Counted from the stretch's first letter, positions 1-7,502 are shown. The stretch: DNA of 8,158 nucleotides from Rhodobacteraceae bacterium UBA6273 (GCA_002440625.1 DJUV01000329.1:1-8158), one strand, 5' to 3'. Translations and numbers: made by a program. Notes: generated from the letters alone by a model not told the origin.

Positions 1-1392
1 CTGCACCGAGACGTCGAGCGCGCTGACGCTTTCATCGGCGATGATGAGGCGCGGCTCTAGCGCAAGCGCCCGCGCGATGCAGATTCGCTGACGCTGACCA
101 CCGCTGAACTCATGCGGATAGCGGTCGATCTGGTCGGGCGACAGGCCCACACGGTCAAAGAGCGCGCGCACGCGGTCACGGCGGCTCGCGGCATCGCCGA
201 TACGGTGGATGACCAGCGGCTCGGCCACCAGGTCGCCCACGCGCTTGCGCGGGTTCAGGGCGGCCGCCGGGTCCTGGAACACCATCTGCACGTCGCGGCG
301 CAGCGCAGGCCCGGCGCTTAGCCCGTCTTCCGGCACGACATGGCCCGCGATGTTGATGAAGCCCTGATGCGGCACCAGCCCGGTCATCGCGCGGGCAATC
401 GTGGACTTGCCGCAGCCGGATTCACCCACCAATGAAAAGGTCTCGCCCATGCGGATATCAAAGCTGACCTCTTCGACGGCATGGACGCGGTGCGTTACCC
501 GCCCCAGAAGCCCGCCGCGAATGTCGTAGCGGACCGAGATATCCTCGATCCGCGCAATGGGCTCTGCCGGCACAGGGACCGAGCCCGACCCGTCGCCCAT
601 GCGCGGCACGGCGGCCAGCAGGGCCTGGGTATAGGGCTCTGCCGGGCTTGCAAAGATGTTGCGGACTGGGCCGGCCTCCACCATGCGCCCGGATTTCATC
701 ACCACCACCCGGTCGGCCATTTCGGCCACCACGCCCATGTCATGGGTGATGAGGATGATCGCAGTGCCGGTGTCGCGTTGCAGGTCGCGCAGAAGGTCCA
801 GCACCTCGCGCTGAACCGTCACATCAAGCGCGGTCGTCGGCTCGTCCGCGATCAGCACCTGCGGCTTCAGCGCCAGCGCCATGGCGATCATCACCCGTTG
901 GCGCATTCCGCCGGAGAGTTCATGCGGATACTGCCGCATCCGAGTCTCGGGCTGCGACAGGCGCACGGATTTCAGGGCGGCCAACGCCAGTACCCGGGCA
1001 TTGGCACCGGGATTGTGGCTGCGGATCGCCTCGGACAGCTGGGTGCCGATGGTCAGGACCGGGTTGAGCGAGGTCATCGGTTCCTGAAAGATCATTGCGA
1101 TGCGGGCGCCGCGAATTGCCTGCATCCGGCGTTCGGGCAACCTTGCAAGATCCTGCCCGTCGAGCCGGATGCTGCCGCCCGTCACCCGCACCCCCGGCGG
1201 CAACAGCCCCATAGCCGCCAGCGAGGTGATCGACTTCCCCGAACCGCTTTCCCCTGCAATGCAGAGCGTCTCACCGGCGAAAAGATCGAAGGACAGGCCC
1301 GAAACCAGAGGCTTCGGACCCGTCTCGGTGCCGACCGACACGGTCAGGTCGGTGACAGAGAGTACCGGCGTGCGCGGCACCGAGACATTCAT
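1..1392 (-). CDS. Fused double ABC ATPase of a peptide/amide importer (DppD-DppF / GsiA type), 3' end outside window
   Basis: The reading frame is open from the ATG at 1392 to the window edge, giving 464 residues with two complete or nearly complete ATP-binding domains in one chain. Domain 1 has Walker A GESGSGKS (47-54), Q-loop Q103, signature LSGGMRQR (159-166), Walker B ending in D183-E184, a D-loop SALD-like TALD, and the switch histidine H217. Domain 2 has Walker [10 protein letters not shown] (323-331), Q-loop Q373, signature FSGGQRQR (429-436) and Walker B ending in D453-E454. Its switch histidine and tail lie beyond the edge. Both ATP sites look intact. The family powers dipeptide/oligopeptide/nickel importers, usually as two separate subunits; fused forms such as GsiA and YejF are known. 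Its ATG overlaps the amidase stop by four bases (ATGA), so it is probably translationally coupled. It almost certainly energises the two permeases at 4005-5818. Start and family are secure; substrate is unknown. Confidence 0.95.
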   Translation of the reverse strand, partial: MNVSVPRTPVLSVTDLTVSVGTETGPKPLVSGLSFDLFAGETLCIAGESGSGKSITSLAAMGLLPPGVRVTGGSIRLDGQDLARLPERRMQAIRGARIAMIFQEPMTSLNPVLTIGTQLSEAIRSHNPGANARVLALAALKSVRLSQPETRMRQYPHELSGGMRQRVMIAMALALKPQVLIADEPTTALDVTVQREVLDLLRDLQRDTGTAIILITHDMGVVAEMADRVVVMKSGRMVEAGPVRNIFASPAEPYTQALLAAVPRMGDGSGSVPVPAEPIARIEDISVRYDIRGGLLGRVTHRVHAVEEVSFDIRMGETFSLVGESGCGKSTIARAMTGLVPHQGFINIAGHVVPEDGLSAGPALRRDVQMVFQDPAAALNPRKRVGDLVAEPLVIHRIGDAASRRDRVRALFDRVGLSPDQIDRYPHEFSGGQRQRICIARALALEPRLIIADESVSALDVSVQ

Positions 1393-2348
1393 TCAAAGAC
1401 CACCCGCGGGAAATAGAAGCTGACCACCCAGTTCGGCTGATCGACAATTTCCGAGATCCTGAGATCGCCGCAGGTCGACACCAGCATATAAGCATCGACC
1501 GCCGCCATGCCGCTCGTGGCGCAGAGAAGGTCGATCATGCCGGCCACCGCATCGCGGGAGGCCGACATCAGGTCCGGCCCGATGCCGGTCGTGACCTCGT
1601 AACCCTTGGCGTCGAGATGGCGCGTGACCGGGCCGGGTGTCGTGAAACGCGGCAGCTTCAGCCGCGCATCCTTGACCAGATCCAGCGTCAGAGCCACATC
1701 CATCGGGCTTTCGATGGCGGTGCCGCAGACCTCGCCGTCGCCCTGCGCGGCATGGGTGTCACCCACGCTGAAGAGCGCACCCGCGACCTCGACCGGCAGG
1801 TAGAGGACCGTGCCCGCAGCCAGATCGCGAATGTCGAGGTTGCCGCCCACCCGGCGGGGCGGCACGACCGAATGCAGGCCCGGTTCGGCCGGCGCGCAGC
1901 CGATGGTGCCGGCGAAGGGCTTCAGCGGCACCCGGCCGTTGCTGCCGTAAAGCGCGTGAACGGGATTGGCGGCGTCATATGTCCAGAGCATCAGTGCCGG
2001 GTCGGTGAACTGGTCGGCAAGAAGCCCGAAGCCGGGGATATTGGCGGTCCAGCCCCAGGCGCTGCCATTCTGTTCACGGGGCGTAAAGCCGTCGATGGTG
2101 ATCTTCAGCGCATCGCCGGGTTCCGCACCCTCTACATGGATCGGGCCGCTGACCGGATTGATTTTGCCGAAATCCAGCCCCGGAATCTCGGCCACGGTCG
2201 AGGACGGGCCAAGTTGGCCCGCCGAACTGTCAAGACAGTGAAACCCGATCGTCGCGCCGGGTTCGACGCGCAGCGCCGGTGGCTGGGTGTTATCCCAGCC
2301 AAAGTGGTGCTGCGCGCCGTGAATGGTGTAATCGCAGTTCCTGCACAT
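1389..2348 (-). CDS. Acetamidase/formamidase (FmdA/AmdA family)
   Basis: A 319-residue protein that matches the shorter acetamidase/formamidase type along its whole length. Landmarks are HHFGWDN (14-20), GPIHVEGAEPGD (68-79), FAGTIG (145-150), PPRRVGGNLDIRDL (163-176) and the family hallmark GDTHAAQGDGEVCGTAIE (196-213), whose Asp, His and Glu are candidate metal or catalytic residues. The family hydrolyses small aliphatic amides such as formamide or acetamide to the acid and ammonia. It is unrelated to the nitrilase-type AmiE. There is no signal peptide or membrane segment, so it should act in the cytoplasm. The start lies one base after the binding-protein stop (TGACATG) with no clear Shine-Dalgarno sequence, which suggests coupled translation. 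An N-terminal Cys-x-x-Cys (C2, C5) is unusual to my eye. Its position between importer genes suggests that it acts on the imported compound. The exact amide is not known. Confidence 0.93.
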   Translation of the reverse strand: MCRNCDYTIHGAQHHFGWDNTQPPALRVEPGATIGFHCLDSSAGQLGPSSTVAEIPGLDFGKINPVSGPIHVEGAEPGDALKITIDGFTPREQNGSAWGWTANIPGFGLLADQFTDPALMLWTYDAANPVHALYGSNGRVPLKPFAGTIGCAPAEPGLHSVVPPRRVGGNLDIRDLAAGTVLYLPVEVAGALFSVGDTHAAQGDGEVCGTAIESPMDVALTLDLVKDARLKLPRFTTPGPVTRHLDAKGYEVTTGIGPDLMSASRDAVAGMIDLLCATSGMAAVDAYMLVSTCGDLRISEIVDQPNWVVSFYFPRVVFE

Positions 2349-2349
2349 G

Positions 2350-3966
2350 TCAGTCGGTCACATAGACATAGTCATAGTTGACCGGGATCGAGACGGGATC
2401 GACATAGAGCTTGTCATCCCCACCCATGCGCGGAGACTTCATCGTGAAGCGCTGTTCGTTGAAGACCGGCGCCCAGGGCGCATCCTCCATCACCTTCATG
2501 TAGATATCGGACCAGGCCTTCAGGCGTGCCTCTGCCTCCTCCGGCTTTGCCATGCTGTCGGCGGCGGTGGCCAGCGTGTCGAGATCCGCGTTGCAATACT
2601 TCGACCAGTTCCAGCCGCCATCGCCCGCACCGCCACAGCCGAGGATCGGCCCGTAGAAGTTCGACGGATCGGGGAAGTCGGCGATCCAGGCCATGCCGCC
2701 CGACCAGATCATCGGCGCGCTGCCGTTGCCGCCGGCCTCGATCACATTGGCCTGGGCCAGTGACTTGATCTCTGCCTTGATGCCGATGGCGTCCAGATCC
2801 TGCTGGATCGCCTGGGCGATGCGCGGGTTCGGGTCGGTGTTCATCACGAAAAGCTGTGTCGTGACCCCGTCCGCATAGCCTGCATCTGCCATCAGCTTCT
2901 TGGCGGCCTCGACGTCGAAGGCATAGCCGGCATAGTCGGCGGTGTAGCCCGGCATCGAGGGTGGCAGCGGCTGGGTCGCCGGCACCGCGCGGTTGTTGAT
3001 CATCTGGACGATGCGGTCCTTGTTCAACGCCATATTGACGGCGCGGCGAACCTCGACCTTGTCGAAGGGCGGGGTGTTGACGTTCATCGTGATGTAGCCG
3101 GTGTGCAGCTGCCCGCCCTCGACCACGCGTGCAGCCTGCTCGGGGTCGGCCATCACTTCCTGGAACTTCGCCGGCGGAATGCCGTCGCCGGGGACGTCGA
3201 CTTCACCATTCTGCAGGCGCAGGAGGGCGACCACGGGTTCCTGGCCGATCTCAAAGGTGATCTTGTCCAGATAGGGCACACCGGGGCGCCAGTTGTCGGC
3301 ATTCTTTTCGAAGGTCAGGCTTTGCCCGATGGTCCAGTTGGCCAGCTTGAAAGAGCCGGTGCCTACCGGGTTTTTGCCGAAGTCGGCGCCAAACTCTTCG
3401 ACCACCTCTTTCGGCACCACGGCAGCGAAGTTCAGCGCCATGACATGGAGGAAAGTCGCATCGGGCCGCATGAGGTCGATCTTCACCGTGAGGGGATCGA
3501 CGACGGTGACGCCCGACAGACCCTTGGCCGCGCCCGAGGCCGCCTCGTCATACCCCGCGATCGAGGCAAAAAAGCCCGCGCCGGGCGATTGCGTCGCCGG
3601 ATCGGTGACGCGGTCGAGCGAATACTTCACGTCGTCGGCGGTCATTTCGCGGCCGTTGTGGAACTTCACGCCCGCCCTCAGCTTGAACGTGTAGGACAGG
3701 CCGTCCGCGCTCATCTCATAGCTTTCGGCGAGGCCGGGGCGCAGCTCGGTCGTGCCCGGCGCGTAGTCCATCAGCCCGTCGAAGAGCGACTTGATCATCG
3801 ACCAGTTCTGCCAGTCATAGCCGATGGCCGGGTCGAGCGTCGCCACGTCATCCTTGTAGGTGATGACGATCGCGCCGCCGGGCTTGGCGTTCGGGTCAAG
3901 TTCCTCCGCCAAGACGGGGAATGCCAGCGTCAGCGCGATTGCGGTGGAAGTCAGCCAGGTTTTCAT
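2350..3966 (-). CDS. Periplasmic substrate-binding protein, family 5 (DppA/OppA-like)
   Basis: A 538-residue extracytoplasmic solute-binding protein. It begins with a signal peptide: a Lys near the N-terminus, a hydrophobic core, and a likely cleavage after A20 (VLA then EEL). No lipobox cysteine is present, so it should be a soluble periplasmic protein. The family 5 signature region runs about 81-119, including KLRAGVKFHNG (95-105) and TADDVKYSLDR (109-119). Further typical segments are NPVGTGSFKL in the first third and VRRAVNMALNKDRIV in the middle. Length is normal for DppA/OppA relatives. The ATG at 3966 is preferred because it gives the signal peptide and follows a strong ribosome-binding tract; the frame stays open far upstream, but only as a shadow of the permease gene. 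It presumably captures the ligand for the permeases encoded just upstream. Family 5 includes binders of peptides, nickel, opines and other small molecules, so the ligand cannot be deduced. Confidence 0.94.
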   Translation of the reverse strand: MKTWLTSTAIALTLAFPVLAEELDPNAKPGGAIVITYKDDVATLDPAIGYDWQNWSMIKSLFDGLMDYAPGTTELRPGLAESYEMSADGLSYTFKLRAGVKFHNGREMTADDVKYSLDRVTDPATQSPGAGFFASIAGYDEAASGAAKGLSGVTVVDPLTVKIDLMRPDATFLHVMALNFAAVVPKEVVEEFGADFGKNPVGTGSFKLANWTIGQSLTFEKNADNWRPGVPYLDKITFEIGQEPVVALLRLQNGEVDVPGDGIPPAKFQEVMADPEQAARVVEGGQLHTGYITMNVNTPPFDKVEVRRAVNMALNKDRIVQMINNRAVPATQPLPPSMPGYTADYAGYAFDVEAAKKLMADAGYADGVTTQLFVMNTDPNPRIAQAIQQDLDAIGIKAEIKSLAQANVIEAGGNGSAPMIWSGGMAWIADFPDPSNFYGPILGCGGAGDGGWNWSKYCNADLDTLATAADSMAKPEEAEARLKAWSDIYMKVMEDAPWAPVFNEQRFTMKSPRMGGDDKLYVDPVSIPVNYDYVYVTD

Positions 3967-4004
3967 CGGTCTTTCCTTTCCTCTCCTGTTGTTCTTCTTC
4001 TTGG
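3967..4004 (-). promoter_or_regulatory. Purine-rich ribosome-binding tract ahead of the binding-protein gene
   Basis: This is the only real gap inside the operon. Read on the minus strand the 38 bases are almost all A and G. They contain AGGAG (3987-3983), 16 bases before the start, and AAGGAA (3977-3972), 5 bases before it. The second is the better-spaced Shine-Dalgarno sequence. It fixes the start at 3966 and would let the binding protein be translated more often than the coupled neighbours, as expected for a periplasmic subunit needed in excess. I see no hairpin or promoter here. Confidence 0.7.
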
Positions 4005-4925
4005 TCAGCGCAACTTGATGCGCGGGTCGATCATGGGGGCGATGAGGTCGGCCAGAAGATTGCCAAGGACGATGGCAATGGCCGAAACCATCGTCACCCC
4101 CATGATGATGGGAATGTCGACGCGCTGGATCGCCTGCCAGGCCAGTTGGCCGATGCCGGGCCAGCCGAACACGCTTTCGACCACGACAACGCCACCCATG
4201 AAGATGCCGATATCCATGCCGATCATGGCGACGATGGGCAGGATTGCATTCGGCATCGCATGACGCAGAATGACCCTGAGCCGGCCAAGGCCCTTGGCGC
4301 GGGCGGTGCGGATGTAATCGGCGCGCAGTACGTCCAGCATCGATGACCGCATCATCCGGCTGTACCAGCCCGCGCCCATGATCCCCAGGGTGACCGAGGG
4401 CAGCACCAGATGCGCGAAGGTGCCGTAGCCGCCGATGGGGAACCAGCCGAGCTTGACGGCGAAGACGTAAAGCAAAAGCAGCGCCACCACGAATTGCGGT
4501 GCCGAGACGGCGACAAAGGACCCGACCATCAGCCCGGTATCCAGCGGCCGCCCGCGCTTCAGCGCCGCAATGACGCCGAGCGTCAGGCCGAAGATCAACT
4601 CGCAGGTGATGGCGCCGACCATCAGCAGAAGCGTGGCCGGCAGCCGCGCCGCGATCAGCGTCGCGACATCGGTTTTCTGCAGGTAGCTGCGGCCCATGTC
4701 GCCTTGCAGAAGGCCGCTGAGATAGGTCCAGTACTGGACCCAGACCGGCTGATCGAGGCCAAGCTGACGGCGGATGTTCTCGACCACTTCCGGCGTGGCC
4801 GAACGGCCGGCGATCTGGCGTACTGGATCGGCCGGCAGCACGTAGAGAAGGCCGAAGGTGATGACGGTGATCCCGAGAAGGATAAATGCGGACTGGATAA
4901 GCCGGCGGAGCAGATAGGCGCCCAT
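4005..4925 (-). CDS. ABC importer permease, DppB/OppB type
   Basis: A 306-residue inner-membrane permease. The N-terminus MGAYLLRRL followed by a hydrophobic helix (about 10-30) and the LPADPV segment is the usual DppB opening. Further hydrophobic segments lie about 98-122, 133-157, 171-190, 226-250 and 270-295. The cytoplasmic EAA loop that docks the ATPase is at 201-230, including ADYIRTARAKG and HAMPNAILP. Length is normal. A longer open frame upstream in this register has no family resemblance, so I use the start at 4925, which shares one base with the stop of the DppC-like gene (TGATG) and is probably translated by termination-reinitiation. It should pair with the product of 4925-5818 to form the channel, served by the fused ATPase and the binding protein. 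The order here, DppC-like before DppB-like, is the reverse of the common dpp order. Confidence 0.94.
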   Translation of the reverse strand: MGAYLLRRLIQSAFILLGITVITFGLLYVLPADPVRQIAGRSATPEVVENIRRQLGLDQPVWVQYWTYLSGLLQGDMGRSYLQKTDVATLIAARLPATLLLMVGAITCELIFGLTLGVIAALKRGRPLDTGLMVGSFVAVSAPQFVVALLLLYVFAVKLGWFPIGGYGTFAHLVLPSVTLGIMGAGWYSRMMRSSMLDVLRADYIRTARAKGLGRLRVILRHAMPNAILPIVAMIGMDIGIFMGGVVVVESVFGWPGIGQLAWQAIQRVDIPIIMGVTMVSAIAIVLGNLLADLIAPMIDPRIKLR

Positions 4926-5818
4926 CAGCGCTGCCCCCGCTGGGTCGGGTCCAGCACTTCGCGCAGCGCGTCGCCGACGAGGTTGAAGGCCAGCGCCAGG
5001 ACCAGGATCGCAACGCCTGGAATGAAGACCAGCCAGGGCGCGGACTGGAAGTAGGTCTGGTTCTCGAAGATGATGTTGCCCCAGCTTGCCGTGGGCGGCT
5101 GCACGCCAATGCCGAGATATGAGAGCGTGGCCTCCAGAAGCACGGTGGTGGATATCCCGAGCGTGGCCCAGACGATGATGGTTGGCCACAGATGCGGCAG
5201 AAGGTGGTGCCAGAGGATACGCAGGCTCGATGCGCCAAGGGTCCGTTCGGCGGCGATGAAGTCGCGTTCGGCCAGCGCCGTGGTTTCGGTATAGACGATG
5301 CGGGCGGTCTGGACCCAGTTCACCAGCGCGATTACCAGCGCAACGATCCAGAGCGAGGGCCGGAAGATCGCGGCGAGACAGATCGCGAGCAAAAGCGCCG
5401 GAAAGGCCATCATCAGGTCGGTGAACCGCATCAAGACTGTGCCGGCCCAGCCCCGCAGCCACCCCGCCGTCAGCCCGACCAGCGTGCCCACGCCGACTGC
5501 GATGCCATTGGCGATGATGCCGATCAGGAGCGATGTCCGCGCGCCATAGAGGAGGCGCGAATAAAGGTCGCGGCCAAGAAGATCGGTGCCGAGAAGCCAG
5601 GGTCCGCCCGGCGGCATCGGCGCGCCTTCAAGGGTGAGGCCGTCGAAATTCTGCTGATCCGGCGGATAGGTAGCAAGCCAGGGCGCGGCGATGGCGGCGC
5701 CGACGACCAGCGCGATCAGCGCCAGCCCCAGGAGCGCGAGTGGGCGGCGCAAGAGCCGCGCCAGCGCGCCGGGCTCGGCGGAGCTGCTAACGGCCACCAG
5801 TACGGGGGCATCGCTCAT
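4925..5818 (-). CDS. ABC importer permease, DppC/OppC type
   Basis: A 297-residue inner-membrane permease. It has the N-terminal cytoplasmic stretch and first helix (about 26-48) typical of DppC, then the family marker LLGTDLLGRDLYSRLL (75-90), further hydrophobic helices about 97-120, 133-160, 208-230 and 262-282, and the EAA loop at about 184-212 (ERDFIAAERTLGAS, then HHLLPHLWP). The C-terminal NLVGDALREVLDP is the usual ending. The ATG overlaps the AmiR-like stop by four bases (ATGA), and AGGGAG lies about 7 bases upstream, so the start is well supported. It forms the channel with the DppB-like partner. Its coupling directly to the regulator gene places the transporter under AmiC-AmiR control. 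Confidence 0.94.
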   Translation of the reverse strand: MSDAPVLVAVSSSAEPGALARLLRRPLALLGLALIALVVGAAIAAPWLATYPPDQQNFDGLTLEGAPMPPGGPWLLGTDLLGRDLYSRLLYGARTSLLIGIIANGIAVGVGTLVGLTAGWLRGWAGTVLMRFTDLMMAFPALLLAICLAAIFRPSLWIVALVIALVNWVQTARIVYTETTALAERDFIAAERTLGASSLRILWHHLLPHLWPTIIVWATLGISTTVLLEATLSYLGIGVQPPTASWGNIIFENQTYFQSAPWLVFIPGVAILVLALAFNLVGDALREVLDPTQRGQR

Positions 5819-6411
5819 TGCCCGGCTCCCTTGCGGTAGGGGCCGGGAAATTTGGCCAGCACCCGTTCGGCGGCGGCCTCGAAGCTTTCCTGCCGGTCGG
5901 TGGCAAGGCGGCGCAGCCGGGCAAAGGCTTCGTCATCGCTCAAGCCTTGGGCTACCAGCGCCATGACGGCGCGGACCACGGTTTCGCGCCCCGCCAGCCG
6001 GTCGCGCAACTGGTCGATCTCGGCGGCCATGCGGTGCTGCGCGTCATAGCCCGCCCGGGCGATCAGCAGGGCGGAATAGACGCCGCTGTCGCCCACGGGT
6101 TTCAGGAGTTGCGCATGTGCGCCGCGCGCCAGCGACCATTCGATGCGGCCCGGCGCCTCGGACCCGATCAGTCCGATCAGCGGCATCGGGCTGGCGCCAT
6201 CGCCCCATGGAAATTGTCCGTCAAATCCCATGTCGACATCGAAGAAGAGGAAATCCGCGCCAAAGTCGGGCGGAAGTTCGGGCCAATAGGCCTCGGTCAT
6301 CAGCCCGATGGCGGTCAGTTGCCGCGTCAGCGCGGCAACGGTGGAATGTGGGCGGTGCAGAATCGCCGCGCGTGCGCCAGCCAGATCAAGGATGCGCAAG
6401 CCACGCTTCAT
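5815..6411 (-). CDS. amiR: AmiR-like ANTAR-domain transcription antiterminator
   Basis: A 198-residue protein collinear with Pseudomonas aeruginosa AmiR as I recall it (about 196 residues). Residues about 15-115 form a receiver-like fold. A helix about 120-142 (including EIDQLRDRLAGRE) corresponds to the coiled coil, and a C-terminal ANTAR domain follows (about 140-186, with GLSDDEAFARLRRLA). AmiR binds leader RNA and blocks termination when AmiC releases it on amide binding. The receiver is probably not phosphorylated: the acidic pair at the end of the first strand is missing, although D58 sits in a phosphoacceptor-like FFDVDM motif and K104 in LLKPVG. The ANTAR domain is divergent: the usual Ala-Lys of the first helix reads Ala-Val, and that stretch looks one residue short. 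The start overlaps the AmiC stop by four bases (ATGA), a typical coupling for partners that form a complex. Confidence 0.85.
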   Translation of the reverse strand: MKRGLRILDLAGARAAILHRPHSTVAALTRQLTAIGLMTEAYWPELPPDFGADFLFFDVDMGFDGQFPWGDGASPMPLIGLIGSEAPGRIEWSLARGAHAQLLKPVGDSGVYSALLIARAGYDAQHRMAAEIDQLRDRLAGRETVVRAVMALVAQGLSDDEAFARLRRLATDRQESFEAAAERVLAKFPGPYRKGAGQ

Positions 6412-7466
6412 CTGATGACCCGCAGTGAAGAGCGGCCTTCGGGCAGGCGATCCGGCCGGGTCAGGTAGGGGTCGCCCATCACCGCGGGGCGGCGATGCAG
6501 CACACGGAACGCACCGTCGCGAACCTCGGCGATCAGCACCGGCAGTGTGGTGTGATGGGTCGCGGAGTCGATCGGCCCGGCGCCGGCATCGCGCGCCAGA
6601 AGTTCGGCAAGCGGCAGGTCTTCACCGCCCGGATGGCGGTGAAACAGCCGCGCCATTTCCAGGATCGCTGCATGGGCGGCGGCCTCGTGCGAATTGCCAA
6701 ATACGTCGGTTTGGCCGGGATCGCGGAAATAGGGGCCGGCCGCCACCAGCCCTTCCGAGGCCGCGCCCATCAGCGGCAATTCGCTTTCCGTGAGGTTGCA
6801 GGACAGGATCGGCAGGCCCGGCAGCCGCGCCGCCATCTCGGCAACGAAGGCATATTGCGACGGGCCGATCAACGAGTTCAGCACGCAGTCGGGTCGCAAG
6901 GCAGCAATTTCATCGACCATGGCGGTTACGTCGATCTCGCCCAGAGGCAGGTGCCTCTCGCCGGTGATCTCGCCGCCGGCGGTGGTGATGACCTCGCGCG
7001 CAAGGCGGTTGATCTCCCAGCCCCAGATATAGTTCGAGGCCACAAGATGCACCCGCCGCCCGAAGCGAGGCATCGCCCAGTCCAGCAGGGGCAGCAGGTG
7101 CTGGTTCGGGCATGCATGCATGTAGACGACGTGATCCGAGGCCTCGAAGCCTTCATAAGGCAGCGCGTACCACAGAGTCGCGCCGGCACGTTCGAGGACC
7201 GGCAGCACCTCTTTCCGGCTCCAGGAGGTGACGCAGCCCAGCACATGCCGGGCGCGGCTTGCCGTCAGGATATCCTGGCAAAGCGGCGCGTAGAGGTCGA
7301 TCTTCCCCTCTGGATCGCGCTCCACCGGCACCAGCCGCACCGAGATGTCGGGATCGGCATTGACCTGATCTATCGCGGCATAGGCGCCCAGCAAGCTCGA
7401 CCGCGCAATGGCCTGATACCCGCCGGAGCGCGATTGCAGGATGCCGATCTCGACCGTCCGCTTCAT
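6408..7466 (-). CDS. amiC: AmiC-like cytoplasmic amide sensor (negative regulator of AmiR)
   Basis: A 352-residue type 1 periplasmic-binding fold without a signal peptide, so it should be cytoplasmic. It aligns by eye with Pseudomonas AmiC (385 residues), including GCVTSWSRKEVLPVLERA (77-94), PYEGFE (103-108), CPNQH (119-123), ASNYIWGWEIN (143-153) and GPYF (244-247). The relation to UrtA, the urea-binding protein, is also clear, but UrtA is exported. In the known system AmiC sequesters AmiR, and amide binding releases it. Several presumed pocket positions differ from Pseudomonas AmiC (V79 for Tyr, L102 for Thr), which suggests another ligand. Immediate overlap with the amiR-like gene supports a sensor-antiterminator pair. 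The start at 7466 has AGAGGA six bases upstream. As first gene of the operon it would be autoregulated. Sensor role is strongly supported by context; ligand is unknown. Confidence 0.9.
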   Translation of the reverse strand: MKRTVEIGILQSRSGGYQAIARSSLLGAYAAIDQVNADPDISVRLVPVERDPEGKIDLYAPLCQDILTASRARHVLGCVTSWSRKEVLPVLERAGATLWYALPYEGFEASDHVVYMHACPNQHLLPLLDWAMPRFGRRVHLVASNYIWGWEINRLAREVITTAGGEITGERHLPLGEIDVTAMVDEIAALRPDCVLNSLIGPSQYAFVAEMAARLPGLPILSCNLTESELPLMGAASEGLVAAGPYFRDPGQTDVFGNSHEAAAHAAILEMARLFHRHPGGEDLPLAELLARDAGAGPIDSATHHTTLPVLIAEVRDGAFRVLHRRPAVMGDPYLTRPDRLPEGRSSLRVIR

Positions 7467-7472
7467 TCCCGT

Positions 7473-7478
7473 TCCTCT
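7473..7478 (-). promoter_or_regulatory. Ribosome binding site of the AmiC-like gene
   Basis: AGAGGA on the minus strand ends six bases before the ATG at 7466. It supports that start and lies between the leader hairpin and the gene, so the hairpin controls read-through into amiC without covering its ribosome site. Confidence 0.6.
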
Positions 7479-7502
7479 GCGCGATCCCTGAGCCGAACGA
7501 CA

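Noticed and set aside
481..1416. 311-residue plus-strand open frame opposite the fused ATPase
   Set aside because: No domain and biased composition; the opposite strand carries complete Walker, signature and switch motifs.
3103..4263. 386-residue plus-strand open frame opposite the binding-protein gene
   Set aside because: It is rich in Arg, His, Gly and Ala with no recognisable domain, and lies antisense to a gene with a clear signal peptide and family motifs. Long antisense frames are expected in GC-rich DNA.
3967..5238. A minus-strand frame that would extend the binding protein upstream to 962 residues
   Set aside because: The extension is low-complexity Arg/Pro/Ser-rich sequence in another register of the DppB-like gene; the real start at 3966 has a signal peptide and ribosome site.
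4926..5462. N-terminal extension of the DppB-like permease to 485 residues
   Set aside because: The added residues have no family similarity and overlap the DppC-like gene in another frame; the start at 4925 gives the normal DppB N-terminus and a TGATG junction.
6408..7466. Reading the AmiC-like protein as an exported urea or branched-chain amino acid binding protein (UrtA/LivJ)
   Set aside because: It lacks a signal peptide, matches the AmiC segments better than the UrtA ones, and is fused by overlap to an AmiR-like ANTAR gene.
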